DNA of 64,000 nucleotides from Alphaproteobacteria bacterium. Lineage in GTDB: Bacteria; Pseudomonadota; Alphaproteobacteria; Sphingomonadales; Sphingomonadaceae. The notes under the pieces are model-generated. The model saw nothing but the letters and a program-made list of their open reading frames with translations. It made no database searches and was not told the origin of the DNA. Position numbers and translations under genes: made by a program. Where the stretch lies: positions 1 through 64,000 of the forward strand of contig JAGWWF010000016.1 of the NCBI GenBank assembly GCA_018970445.1. The letters run 5' to 3'. This document shows positions 51,880 through 60,410 of the stretch, piece by piece (position 1 is the first letter of the stretch; each line of letters opens with the position of its first letter).

Positions 51880-52064
51880 GTGTGGAGCCCGCCAACTGGA
51901 CCGCGGCCGAGCGTGAAGCCTTCCATGCCCGCCGCGCCTCGCGCAACCGGGCGCTGGGCATACTGCTGTTCACGCTGGTGGCGCTGTTCTTCGGCATCAC
52001 CTTGGTGCGCATGGCCGGCCAGGTGAAGAACGCGCCCGACGTTGCCGTGCCGGCCAAGCCATGA
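51876..52064 (+). CDS. Small single-span membrane protein of the cox operon (CoxF-like)
   Basis: A 62-residue protein with a charged N-terminal half (NWTAAEREAFHARRASRNRALG), one membrane helix (ILLFTLVALFFGITLVRMAG) and a short periplasmic tail. Small proteins of this layout occur between ctaB and ctaG in many alphaproteobacteria and are sometimes called CoxF; a role in oxidase assembly is presumed. It is too short for motif-based proof, but overlaps of four bases with both neighbours (ATGA twice) show that it is translated as part of the operon. Confidence 0.8.
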   Translation: MSVEPANWTAAEREAFHARRASRNRALGILLFTLVALFFGITLVRMAGQVKNAPDVAVPAKP

Positions 52065-52666
52065 GCCTGGACGCCGGCCTGGCCCAGTCCAACCGCCGCA
52101 CCGGGCTGATCGCGGCGCTGGGCGCGGTGGCGATGATCGGCGTCGCCTATGCCGCCGTGCCGCTTTATCGTCTGTTCTGCCAGGTGACGGGTTTTGGCGG
52201 CACCACCCAGGTGGCGGCCGCTGCCCCCGGCGCCGATCGGCTGGCCGCCGTTGCCGGTCGCACCATCAAGGTGCGCTTTGATTCCAACGTCGCCCCCGGC
52301 CTGCCCTGGCGCTTCCACCAGAAGCAGACCGAGGTGACGATTCCGATCGGCGAAAAGCGCCTGGCCCATTACAGCGCCACCAACACCAGCGGGGTGCCCG
52401 TCACCGGTCGCGCCGTGTTCAACGTCTCCCCCGATGTGGCCGGGCAATATTTCATCAAGATCGCCTGCTTCTGCTTCACCGAACAGACGCTCAAGGCCGG
52501 CGAAACGGTGGACATGCCGGTGACATGGTATGTCGATCCGGCCATCATGGATGATCCGATCGCCAGCAAGATCGACGAAATCACGCTCAGCTACACCTTC
52601 TATCCGGTGGACAAGCCCCCGGTTGGCAGGCTAAGCGGTGCGACAAATCGTAACATATCAGGATAG
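52061..52666 (+). CDS. ctaG: Cytochrome c oxidase assembly protein CtaG (Cox11)
   Basis: A 201-residue copper chaperone that delivers copper to the CuB site of subunit I. One N-terminal membrane helix (LIAALGAVAMIGVAYAAVPLYRLFCQVTGFGGT) contains a conserved Cys. The periplasmic immunoglobulin-like domain has VAPGLPWRFHQKQTEV, YFIKIACFCFTEQTL with the copper-binding Cys pair CFC, and MPVTWYVDPAI. The length is normal. The start overlaps the small upstream gene as ATGA. Confidence 0.96.
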   Translation: MSLDAGLAQSNRRTGLIAALGAVAMIGVAYAAVPLYRLFCQVTGFGGTTQVAAAAPGADRLAAVAGRTIKVRFDSNVAPGLPWRFHQKQTEVTIPIGEKRLAHYSATNTSGVPVTGRAVFNVSPDVAGQYFIKIACFCFTEQTLKAGETVDMPVTWYVDPAIMDDPIASKIDEITLSYTFYPVDKPPVGRLSGATNRNISG

Positions 52667-52676
52667 GGCCACCATC

Positions 52677-53510
52677 ATGGCTGCGGGCAAGACCCACGAT
52701 TTCCATATTCTCAATCCGTCATCGCGGCCGCTGATGATGTCGATGGCGGTGCTGGTGCTCGCCGCCGGCGCCATCGGCTGGATGCACAAGGCCGGCTGGG
52801 GCATGGCCACCTTCTTCGTTGGCCTGGCCGCCGTTTGCGCCATGTTCTACCTGTGGTGGAAGGATGTGGTGCACGAAGCCAACACTGGCGATCACACGCC
52901 CGTGGTGCAGCTGCACCATCGCTATGGCATGATCCTGTTCATCGCTTCGGAAGTGATGTTCTTCGTCGCCTGGTTCTGGGCCTATTTCAACGCCGCGCTT
53001 TATCCGTCGGCGCACGAAGGCATCGCCGGCGTGTGGCCGCCGCAGGGCATCGAACTGCTCGATCCGTTCGTGTTCCCGCTCCTGAACACGCTGATCCTGC
53101 TGCTGTCGGGCACCAGCGTCACCTGGGCCCACCACGCGCTGATCCACGATGATCGCCAGGGCCTGAAGAACGGCCTGTGGGTGACGATCGCGCTCGGCCT
53201 GATCTTCACCTGCGTGCAGGCCTATGAATATCATCACGCCGAATATGGCCTGGCCGACAGCATCTATGGTGCCGCCTTCTACATGGCGACCGGCTTTCAC
53301 GGCTTCCATGTCATCGTCGGCACCATCTTCCTGATCGTGTGCCTGGCGCGCACCTACCGGGGTGATTTCACCCCGCGTCACCACTTCGGCTTCGAAGCGG
53401 CGGCCTGGTATTGGCACTTTGTCGATGTGGTGTGGCTGTTCCTGTTCATCGCCATCTATGTCTGGGGCTCCAAGTTCGGCGCGGCTGTGGCCCACAGCGC
53501 GCTTGGCTGA
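52677..53510 (+). CDS. coxC: Cytochrome c oxidase subunit III
   Basis: A 277-residue membrane protein with seven helices. Conserved parts are HDFHILNPSSRPLM, HHRYGMILFIASEVMFFVAWFWAYFN, SGTSVTWAHHALI, and TGFHGFHVIVGTIFLIVCLAR. The C-terminal region reads HFGFEAAAWYWHFVDVVWLFLFIAIYVWG. It completes the aa3 core with subunits I and II and stabilises proton uptake. The ATG at 52677 is chosen; a longer frame begins inside ctaG. DUF983 starts just before its stop. Confidence 0.97.
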   Translation: MAAGKTHDFHILNPSSRPLMMSMAVLVLAAGAIGWMHKAGWGMATFFVGLAAVCAMFYLWWKDVVHEANTGDHTPVVQLHHRYGMILFIASEVMFFVAWFWAYFNAALYPSAHEGIAGVWPPQGIELLDPFVFPLLNTLILLLSGTSVTWAHHALIHDDRQGLKNGLWVTIALGLIFTCVQAYEYHHAEYGLADSIYGAAFYMATGFHGFHVIVGTIFLIVCLARTYRGDFTPRHHFGFEAAAWYWHFVDVVWLFLFIAIYVWGSKFGAAVAHSALG

Positions 53511-53859
53511 TCAACTCACCATCGCGCAGGTCGCGCTTCGGGGCTGCTGTCCACGCTGTGGCGGCGGCCCCCTGTTTTCCGGGCTGCTGGCCCTTGCCGG
53601 CGCCTGCCGGGCCTGCGGGCTGGATTATGGCCGCTTCAATGTTGGCGATGGCGCCACCGCCGGGGTGATCCTGCTGGTTGGCGCGCTGGTGCTGCCGGCG
53701 TCGCTGGTGGTGGATTTCCGTTTTGCGCCGCCGCTGTGGGTGCACATGCTGCTGTGGGGGCCCATCGTCACCGGCCTGTCGCTGGGCCTGCTGCGCCTGT
53801 CCAAGGGGCTGTTGGTCGCACTTGAATATCGCCACGATGCCGGTGAAGGCAGGCCATGA
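53503..53859 (+). CDS. DUF983 small membrane protein with zinc-ribbon-like Cys
   Basis: About 118 residues. The N-terminal part has GCCPRCGGGPLFSGLLALAGACRACGLDY, a CxxC...CxxC arrangement that could bind zinc or copper, followed by GDGATAGVILLVGALVLPASLVV and a second membrane helix. DUF983 proteins regularly sit between coxC and surf1 in alphaproteobacteria, suggesting a role in oxidase assembly, which remains unproven. No ATG or GTG fits; a TTG at 53503, overlapping the coxC stop, is the best start. Confidence 0.8.
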   Translation: MADQLTIAQVALRGCCPRCGGGPLFSGLLALAGACRACGLDYGRFNVGDGATAGVILLVGALVLPASLVVDFRFAPPLWVHMLLWGPIVTGLSLGLLRLSKGLLVALEYRHDAGEGRP

Positions 53860-54476
53860 TCCGCCGCCTGCCCGTTCTGCCCACGCTCATCACCATCATC
53901 GGCGTGCTGGTGCTGTGCAGCCTTGGCCGCTGGCAACTGGAACGGCGAGCGTGGAAACACCGGCTGATCGAACGGCTGGCCGCCGCCCCCAGCCTGCCGC
54001 CGGTCTCCCCCGGTGAATTCCAGCGGGCCATGGCCCGCGAACTGTCGCTGCAATATCGCCGGGCCGAAATCGGCTGCCACGCCGGGCCAAAGAAACCCTA
54101 TGATCTGCGCCCGGGCGCGTCGGCTGGCGGCACATCGGGCTATTTCGTCGTCGTGTCCTGCCGGCCCAATGATCGCCCGCCCGATATCGTTGCCGTGGCC
54201 GGGTGGACGCGGCGCATCGATGCCAAGGATGTCGTGATCAATCTGGATCACGAATTGTCGGGCGTGCTGATCGAACGGCCCTATGGCGATGCCCCCGGCC
54301 GCCCGCGCTTCATGCTGATCCCCGATGCGCCGATCGCGCCGCTGGGCAAGGCCCAGCAGCCCAGCGCCGCCGATCTGCCCGACAATCACCTGGCCTATGC
54401 CGGCCAGTGGTTCGGCCTCGCCGTTGCGCTGTCTGCCATCTATGGCCTGTGGCTGCGGCGGCGTGTTCCGGCTTGA
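53856..54476 (+). CDS. surf1: SURF1-family cytochrome oxidase assembly protein
   Basis: A 206-residue membrane protein with one helix at each end (LPTLITIIGVLVLCSLGRWQLERRAWK at the start, FGLAVALSAIYGLWLRRR at the end). The periplasmic part between has YFVVVSCRP and VAVAGWTRR. The N-terminal GRWQLERRAWK and C-terminal NHLAYAGQWFGLA are the family signatures. SURF1 proteins help insert heme a into subunit I. It overlaps DUF983 as ATGA and is the last oxidase gene of the operon. Confidence 0.9.
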   Translation: MIRRLPVLPTLITIIGVLVLCSLGRWQLERRAWKHRLIERLAAAPSLPPVSPGEFQRAMARELSLQYRRAEIGCHAGPKKPYDLRPGASAGGTSGYFVVVSCRPNDRPPDIVAVAGWTRRIDAKDVVINLDHELSGVLIERPYGDAPGRPRFMLIPDAPIAPLGKAQQPSAADLPDNHLAYAGQWFGLAVALSAIYGLWLRRRVPA

Positions 54477-54502
54477 TCAAACAGAGTTTATGCACTTATA
54501 GC
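54473..54502 (+). promoter_or_regulatory. Candidate promoter for the inserted ATPase gene
   Basis: TTGATC (54473-54478), an 18-base spacer and TATAGC (54497-54502) fall in a 56-base segment that is clearly richer in A and T than the surrounding genes. A second -10-like TATAAC lies at 54513. The segment separates surf1 from the ATPase gene, the only real gap in the cox-to-methyltransferase series. Confidence 0.45.
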
Positions 54503-54532
54503 GCCGTGATCCTATAACTGGATAAAGTTTGA

Positions 54533-55726
54533 ATGGACAGCGTCCGCAACCCCTATGCGCCCGGTGCCGGCAATCCACCGCCGGAACTGGCTGGCCGGGC
54601 CGACATCCTGTCGACCGTCGATGTTGTCCTGCGTCGCACCAGCGAAGGGCGCGCGGTGCAGTTCCCGATTCTTGTCGGGCTGCGCGGTGTCGGCAAGACT
54701 GTTCTGCTCAATCGCGCCCGGGAAATGGCCGAGGCGCTGCACTTCCTGGTTGTCGATGTCGAGGCGCATGAAGGCAAGGCGCTGGCCGAACTGCTCTTGC
54801 CGGGATTCCGCCGCTGTCTGTTCGCGCTCAACACGCTGGATGCGGCCAGGGACAAGGCCCGACGCGGCCTGCGGGTGCTGAAGAGCTTTCTTTCGGGGCT
54901 GAAGATCAATGTGGCAGGGGTGGAAATCGGCCTGGATGCCGAACTGGGCGTCGCCGACAGCGGTGATCTTGAAGCCGACCTGCCCGAATTGATCCTGGCG
55001 CTGGGAGAGGCGGCCAAGGCCGCCAATCGCCCGGTGGCCATCATCATCGATGAACTGCAATATCTGTCGACGATCGAATTCAGCGCCTTGATCATGGGCA
55101 TGCACAAGATCAACCAGCGCCAGCTGCCGCTGGTCATGATCGGTGCCGGCTTGCCCCAGATCCTGGGCCTGGCCGGCAATTCGAAATCCTATGCCGAACG
55201 ATTGTTCACCTATCCACGCATCGGCGCGTTGAGCCCGGATGATGCTGCCGCTGCCATCATCAATCCGGCGCTGGCCGAACAGGTCACCATCGATCCGGCC
55301 GCGATCCAGCAGATCATGGCCGTGACCGACCGCTACCCCTATTTCCTGCAACAATGGTCGCATGATGCCTGGAATGTGGCGGCAGGTGACGGCATCACTG
55401 CGGCCGATGTCGCCAGGGCGACCCCGATTTCGATTGCCGCGCTGGATCAAAGCTTCTTCCAGGTCCGCTTCGACCGCTGCACGCCCACCGAAAAAATCTA
55501 CATGCGGGCGCTGGCGGAACTTGGACCCGGCGCCCATCGTTCGGGCGACATTGCCGAAAAACTCAAGCTGAGCACCACCAGCGCTGCACCGACACGCAGT
55601 GCGCTGATCAAGAAGGGCATGATCTACTCGCCCGCCTATGGCGATACGGCCTTCACCGTGCCGCTGTTCGATGATTATCTGCGGCGCACGATTCCCGTCT
55701 TCCGCCCCAAGGATCGCACCGTCTGA
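54533..55726 (+). CDS. P-loop ATPase with C-terminal winged-helix region, function unknown
   Basis: A 397-residue AAA-type (STAND/archaeal-ATPase-like) protein. It begins NPYAPGAGNPPPELAGRADILSTVDVVL, a common lead-in for such ATPases. Walker A is GLRGVGKT (about residues 49-56), Walker B VAIIIDELQ (about 166-174), and a sensor-like GAGLPQI follows. The last 80 residues (TPTEKIYMRALAELGPGAHRSGDIAEKL and the following KKGMIYSP) look like a winged helix. No sensor or effector domain is attached. It stands between surf1 and thrC, which are adjacent in related genomes, and therefore looks inserted. Its stop overlaps thrC as TGATG. Confidence 0.88.
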   Translation: MDSVRNPYAPGAGNPPPELAGRADILSTVDVVLRRTSEGRAVQFPILVGLRGVGKTVLLNRAREMAEALHFLVVDVEAHEGKALAELLLPGFRRCLFALNTLDAARDKARRGLRVLKSFLSGLKINVAGVEIGLDAELGVADSGDLEADLPELILALGEAAKAANRPVAIIIDELQYLSTIEFSALIMGMHKINQRQLPLVMIGAGLPQILGLAGNSKSYAERLFTYPRIGALSPDDAAAAIINPALAEQVTIDPAAIQQIMAVTDRYPYFLQQWSHDAWNVAAGDGITAADVARATPISIAALDQSFFQVRFDRCTPTEKIYMRALAELGPGAHRSGDIAEKLKLSTTSAAPTRSALIKKGMIYSPAYGDTAFTVPLFDDYLRRTIPVFRPKDRTV

Positions 55727-57144
55727 TGCGCTACGTCTCCACCCGCGGGCAGGCCCCGATTCTCGATTTTCAAGGGGCCACCCTGGCCGGCCTGGCCAGC
55801 GATGGCGGGCTTTATGTGCCCGAAGCCTGGCCGCGCTTCAGCCCGGCCGAAATCGCCGCCATGGCCGGCCTGCCTTATGTGGAGGTGGCGGTGCGCGTGT
55901 GCCGGCCGTTCACCGGCGACTGCCTGGATGAAGCGGCGCTGCGGGCGATCTTCACCACCGCCTATGGCCGCTTTGCCCACGCCGCCGTGGTGCCGCTGAA
56001 ACAGCTGGATCATCGGCATTTCCTCGCCGAGATTTTCCACGGGCCCACGCTGGCCTTCAAGGATATCGCGCTGCAGGCGCTGGGCCTGGTGTTCGAGCGT
56101 TTCCTGGGCGCATCGGGCCAGCATGTGACGGTGATCGGCGCGACATCGGGCGACACCGGTTCGGCCGCCATCGATGCGCTGGCCGGGCGGGCCGGGGTGG
56201 AGGTGTATATGCTGCACCCGCACGGCCGGGTGAGCGCGGTGCAGCGCCGCCAGATGACGACGGTGCTGGATGGCAACATCCACAACATCGCCATCGAAGG
56301 CAATTTCGATGATGCGCAGGCGCTGGTGAAGGCGATGTTCAACGATGCCGCCTTTGCCGGCCGCTTCCCGCTGGCCGCGGTGAACAGCATCAACTGGGCG
56401 CGGCTGATGTTCCAGATCGTCTATTATTTCACCACCGCGCTCAGCCTGGGCGCGCCGCACCGCGCCGTCGCCTATGCCGTGCCCACCGGCAATTTCGGTG
56501 ATGTGTTTGCCGGCTATGTCGCGGCGCAGATGGGCCTGCCCATCGAACGGCTGGTGGTGGCGACGAACGAGAATGACATCCTGCACCGCGCCCTTTCCGC
56601 CGGGGATTACAGCCAGGGCGTGGTGCGCCCCACGGATGCACCGTCGATGGACATTCAGGTCTCCTCCAACTTCGAACGGCTGCTGTTCGATCTGGCCGGC
56701 CGCGACGGCGCCGGGCTGGCGGCGCGCATGGCCGAATTCGAAGCCACGAAGCAGCTGCGCCTGCCTGATGATCAGCGCGCCGCCGCTGCGCGCCTGTTCA
56801 CCTCGGCACGGGTGGACAGCGCCGAAATGGCCGACACCATGCGCTGGGCGCTGGCGCAGACGGGCGAACTGCTCGATCCGCACACCGCCATCGGCCTTGC
56901 GGCGGCACGACGCCAAACGGAAACTGCCGCCGCGCGGCGCGATCCCGGCACCGCGCCGATGATCACGCTGGCCACCGCCCACCCGGCCAAATTCCCGGCC
57001 GCCGTGGCCGCCGCCACCGGCATCACCCCCGCCCTGCCGGCGCGGCTGGCCGATCTGATGAGCCGTCCGGAACGCTATGATGTGGCGCCCGCGCAATTGC
57101 AGGCCATCGAAGCCTATATTGCCCAAAGGGCCCGGCCGCGGTGA
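55726..57144 (+). CDS. thrC: Threonine synthase
   Basis: A 472-residue PLP enzyme that converts O-phosphohomoserine to threonine. The N-terminal signature is MRYVSTRGQAPILDFQGATLAGLASDGGLYVPE. The PLP-binding Lys is in FHGPTLAFKDIALQ (about residue 111). The phosphate-binding region is ATSGDTGSAAIDAL, with later NSINWARLMFQIVYYF and VPTGNFGDVFAGY. This is the longer bacterial/fungal form. It overlaps the upstream ATPase and the downstream protease genes by one and four bases, so all are probably co-transcribed. Confidence 0.97.
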   Translation: MRYVSTRGQAPILDFQGATLAGLASDGGLYVPEAWPRFSPAEIAAMAGLPYVEVAVRVCRPFTGDCLDEAALRAIFTTAYGRFAHAAVVPLKQLDHRHFLAEIFHGPTLAFKDIALQALGLVFERFLGASGQHVTVIGATSGDTGSAAIDALAGRAGVEVYMLHPHGRVSAVQRRQMTTVLDGNIHNIAIEGNFDDAQALVKAMFNDAAFAGRFPLAAVNSINWARLMFQIVYYFTTALSLGAPHRAVAYAVPTGNFGDVFAGYVAAQMGLPIERLVVATNENDILHRALSAGDYSQGVVRPTDAPSMDIQVSSNFERLLFDLAGRDGAGLAARMAEFEATKQLRLPDDQRAAAARLFTSARVDSAEMADTMRWALAQTGELLDPHTAIGLAAARRQTETAAARRDPGTAPMITLATAHPAKFPAAVAAATGITPALPARLADLMSRPERYDVAPAQLQAIEAYIAQRARPR

Positions 57145-58373
57145 CCACGCCCGACATCACCATCCTCGACAATGGCCTGCGCGTGGCCAGCTGGGCGATT
57201 CCGGGGCTGGAAACCGCCGCTGTCGCCCTGATCGCCGATGCCGGATCGCGCCAGGAACGGCCAGAGCTGAACGGGTTGGCGCATCTGTTCGAACATATGG
57301 TGTTCAAGGGCACCCACCGCCGTTCCGCCCGCGCCATCGCGGAGGAGATGGAGGATGTCGGCGGCCAGCTCAACGCCTGGACCAGCCGCGATTCGACCAT
57401 GTTCCACGCCCGCCTGCTGGCGCGCGACCTGCCGCTGGCGGTGGACCTGATCGCCGATCTGGTGACCGGCGCCCGCTTCGATGCCGACGACATGGCGCGC
57501 GAGAAGGAGGTGGTGCTGCAGGAACTGGGCGAGGCCCGCGACACGCCGGACGACATCGTGTTCGACCATCTCCAGCTCGCCGCCTTTCCGGGGCAGGGGC
57601 TGGGCCGCTCCATCCTGGGCGAGGAGGCCAGCCTGGCGCGGATCACCGCCGCCGATCTGCGCGCCTGGCAGGCCAGCCATTATGCCCCGCAGCGGCTGAC
57701 GCTGGTTGCCACCGGCAAGGTGGATCACGCCGCCCTGTGCCGGCTGGCGGCCACCGCCATCCCTGGCGCCGCCACCAGTGCGCCGGTTGCGGCCACCGAA
57801 TCGGCGGTTTTTGCCGCCAGCAGCCACCACGACAGCCGCCGGATCGAACAGGCGCAGCTCACCGCCGGCTGGGCCGCTCCCAGCCACCATGACCCCGCCC
57901 AGGATGCCGCGCTGCTGTACACGCTGGCCGCCGGTGGCGGCATGTCGTCCCGGCTGTTTCAACAGGTCAGGGAAGAGCGCGGGCTGGCCTACACCGTCTC
58001 GGCCTCGCTGCAGCCCTATGCCGATGCCGGCCTGATGAGCGTGCACGCCGCCACCGATCCCAAACAGGCCGCCGCCGCCCGCGCCCTGATCGGCGAGGTG
58101 CTGCACCAGACCGCGCAAAGCCTTGAAAAGCCAGAACTTGATCGCGCCCGTGCCCAGGCCGTTGCCGGCCTGTTGATGGCGCTGGAAGGCGCGCAGGGCA
58201 CGGCGGATTATCTGGGCCGCAGCCTGATGGTGCATGGCCGCTTCCTGCCGCCGGCCGAACTGGTCGCCCGGATCGAGGCGGTGACGGTGGAACAGGCCCG
58301 CGCCGCCGGGGCCGCCATGCTGGCCGGCGCCCCCGCCCGCGCCGAAATCGGCCGCCACAAGCCGGCTGCATGA
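57141..58373 (+). CDS. M16-family zinc peptidase (mitochondrial-processing-peptidase-like)
   Basis: A 410-residue protease with the inverted zinc motif HLFEHMVFKGT (HxxEH, about residues 50-54) and the third ligand Glu in EKEVVLQELGEA about 75 residues later. The substrate-handling GGQLNAWTSRDSTMFHA also fits. The C-terminal half is the catalytically inactive duplicated domain with GGGMSSRLFQQVREERGLAYTV. It has no signal peptide. Bacterial relatives of mitochondrial processing peptidase occur next to thrC in many sphingomonads. The GTG start overlaps the thrC stop (GTGA). Confidence 0.93.
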   Translation: MTTPDITILDNGLRVASWAIPGLETAAVALIADAGSRQERPELNGLAHLFEHMVFKGTHRRSARAIAEEMEDVGGQLNAWTSRDSTMFHARLLARDLPLAVDLIADLVTGARFDADDMAREKEVVLQELGEARDTPDDIVFDHLQLAAFPGQGLGRSILGEEASLARITAADLRAWQASHYAPQRLTLVATGKVDHAALCRLAATAIPGAATSAPVAATESAVFAASSHHDSRRIEQAQLTAGWAAPSHHDPAQDAALLYTLAAGGGMSSRLFQQVREERGLAYTVSASLQPYADAGLMSVHAATDPKQAAAARALIGEVLHQTAQSLEKPELDRARAQAVAGLLMALEGAQGTADYLGRSLMVHGRFLPPAELVARIEAVTVEQARAAGAAMLAGAPARAEIGRHKPAA

Positions 58374-59233
58374 CCGGGCTTTCCACATTGATCACAGAGG
58401 CTTGGCCCGATTATGGCCTGGTGGATTCCGGCCATGGCCGCAAGCTGGAACGCTATGGCCGCTTCCGCTTCATCCGCCCTGAACCCCAGGCGATGTGGGC
58501 CCCGGCCGCGCCCGACTGGAAAGCCGATGGCGAATTCATCGGCGGCAGTGACGAGGATGGTGGCGGCCGCTGGCAATTGAAGCCGCAGGTGCCCGATCGC
58601 TGGGAACTGGCGCGCGGGCCGGTGCGTTTCTGGGCCAGCAACACGCCATTTCGCCATCTGGGCTTTTTCCCCGACATGGGCGGCCAGTGGGACTGGCTGG
58701 CCGGCCGTATCCGTCCCGGTGACAAGATATTGAACATGTTCGGTTATACCGGCGTTGGCAGCCTGGTTGCCGCCCATGCCGGGGCGCAGGTGACGCATGT
58801 GGATGCCAGCAGGAAGAGCGTCGCGGCCGCGCGCGAGAATGCCGGGCTGTCGGGCCTTGGCGATGCGCCGGTGCGCTGGATCATCGATGATGCGCTGAAA
58901 TTCCTGCGCCGCGAGGTGCGGCGCGGGGCCCGATATCACGGCCTGATCTTCGATCCGCCCAAATATGGCCGCGGGCCGGATGGCGAGGTGTGGCAACTGG
59001 AACGCGATCTGCCCGAACTGGTTGATCTGGCACGGCAACTGCTGGCCGATGATGCGCGCTTCCTGGTGCTCACCGTCTATGCCATCCGCATGTCGGCCCT
59101 GGCCCTCCATCCGCTGATCGGCCAGGCCACGGCCAGCCGTGGCGGCAGCATCGAGGTGGGCGACATGGCGATCCGCGAGGAAAGCCGCGGCCTGCTGCTG
59201 CCCACCGCCATCTTTGCGCGCTGGAGCGCCTGA
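58370..59233 (+). CDS. Class I SAM-dependent methyltransferase (RlmI/RsmC-like fold)
   Basis: A 287-residue enzyme. An N-terminal region (GHGRKLERYGRFRFIRPEPQAMW) precedes the Rossmann methyltransferase domain, with motif I ILNMFGYTGVGSLVAAHAG, VDASRKSVAAARENAGLSG for SAM-ribose binding, and motif IV LIFDPPKYGRGPDGEVW. The FDPPKYGRG motif is shared with RlmI/RlmK-type rRNA cytosine/guanine methyltransferases, so an RNA substrate is likely but not certain. The ATG overlaps the protease stop as ATGA, and it is the last gene of the operon. It converges on the DUF3429 gene with one base between the stops. Confidence 0.85.
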   Translation: MTGLSTLITEAWPDYGLVDSGHGRKLERYGRFRFIRPEPQAMWAPAAPDWKADGEFIGGSDEDGGGRWQLKPQVPDRWELARGPVRFWASNTPFRHLGFFPDMGGQWDWLAGRIRPGDKILNMFGYTGVGSLVAAHAGAQVTHVDASRKSVAAARENAGLSGLGDAPVRWIIDDALKFLRREVRRGARYHGLIFDPPKYGRGPDGEVWQLERDLPELVDLARQLLADDARFLVLTVYAIRMSALALHPLIGQATASRGGSIEVGDMAIREESRGLLLPTAIFARWSA

Positions 59234-59234
59234 T

Positions 59235-59660
59235 TCAGCCCTGCAACAGGGCCTGCCAGGCCAGCGCCGTGATCGCTCCGGCGCTGAGCACCAGGCGCAG
59301 CCGGCCATACCATCCGGGCAGCGCCCGTGCCGCCAGATCCCACAGCAGATGCAGCAGCAGGGCCACCGCCAGCGCGCTGAACTGGAAAACCCGCGCGGTG
59401 GCCGGCAGCAGCAGGATCAGCCAGCCGGCGATGCTGGGCAGCATGGCCAGCCCGATCAGCCGCGGCGACGGGGCGTCGGCCTGCACCGCCGCACCCCAGC
59501 GCGCGCCACCCAGAAAACTCAGGATGATGGCGGCCCACCACAGCAGTGCCTCGTTGAATTGCCAGCGGAAATCGGGCGCAATCAGCGTGCCGACCGGACT
59601 GGCGAAAAACGGAATCAGGCCAGCCAGGCCATAAAACAGGACAATGCGCGGGATGTGCAT
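59235..59660 (-). CDS. DUF3429 membrane protein
   Basis: A 141-residue protein with about four or five membrane helices: IPRIVLFYGLAGLIPFFA, ALLWWAAIILSFLGGARWGAA, LIGLAMLPSIAGWLILLL, and LAVALLLHLLWDLAA followed by a last helix near the end. SFLGGARWG and LLLHLLWDL are the conserved parts of DUF3429. The function is unknown. The ATG at 59660 is chosen because the frame upstream lacks conserved sequence. Confidence 0.82.
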   Translation of the reverse strand: MHIPRIVLFYGLAGLIPFFASPVGTLIAPDFRWQFNEALLWWAAIILSFLGGARWGAAVQADAPSPRLIGLAMLPSIAGWLILLLPATARVFQFSALAVALLLHLLWDLAARALPGWYGRLRLVLSAGAITALAWQALLQG

Positions 59661-59709
59661 GGCCGCGCCCTGCCACGGCCGGCACGGCGGCGCAAATGCG
59701 GCAATTTGG

Positions 59710-60372
59710 TCAGGCCCGGCAGGCGCGCACACTGGCCGGATCGGGCCGCACCCCCGGCCGGAACACGGCGACATAGCCCTGGGCGATGTCGGTCACCCCC
59801 ACCAGCTCATAACCCACCGCCTTCACCTCGCAGACCAGCAGCGCCTTGGGCATGCCATGGGCTTCGGACGGCCGATCCAGATCGACGATGACGATGCGCC
59901 CCCCCGGCCGCAGGCTGGCGCGCAGCCGATCAAGCAGCAGATAGGGCTGCTCGATCTCGTGATACATGTGCACCATCAGCACGACATCCACACTGGCCGC
60001 CGGCAGCCGCGCGCTGGTCTGCCGTCCCTGAACATAGCGGACATTGCGCAGCCCGGCATTGCGCACGCGCTGGCGCACCTGCTCCAGCGCCGATGCCGAC
60101 AGATCCTGGGCATAGACCCGGCCCTGCGGCCCGACCAGCGGCGCCACGCGCAGCACATAATAGCCGCCACCGGTGCCGATATCGGCCACCGCCATGCCGG
60201 GCCGGATGCCGGCGATGCGGATCACGTCGCCGGCTTCGCCCACTCGGTCACGCAGCGCTTCCTCGCCCCAGGATTGCGACACGATCGGCGCCACCGGCCG
60301 CGCCGGGCGGGGCAACGGGCCGGCCCCGCCCAGCAGGGGCAGCAGCAGTAGGGCAGGCACGATCCGGCGCAT
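59710..60372 (-). CDS. Exported class I SAM-dependent methyltransferase
   Basis: A 220-residue protein with a clear N-terminal export signal (MRRIVPALLLLPLLGGAGPLP) followed by a methyltransferase domain. Motif I is VADIGTGGGYYVLRVAPLVG, then VYAQDLSASALEQVR with the acidic SAM-binding residue, motif IV-like VDVVLMVHMYHEIEQP, and LRPGGRIVIVDLDRPS. Such exported methyltransferases with a YHE-type motif are seen in other proteobacteria. Their substrate is unknown, and it is unclear how SAM would be available in the periplasm. The gene is monocistronic in appearance, 39 bases upstream of the M23 peptidase stop region. Confidence 0.85.
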   Translation of the reverse strand: MRRIVPALLLLPLLGGAGPLPRPARPVAPIVSQSWGEEALRDRVGEAGDVIRIAGIRPGMAVADIGTGGGYYVLRVAPLVGPQGRVYAQDLSASALEQVRQRVRNAGLRNVRYVQGRQTSARLPAASVDVVLMVHMYHEIEQPYLLLDRLRASLRPGGRIVIVDLDRPSEAHGMPKALLVCEVKAVGYELVGVTDIAQGYVAVFRPGVRPDPASVRACRA

Positions 60373-60410
60373 CCTGGTGTCTTATGGCAGGCCAGCATGG
60401 CCAAAACATG

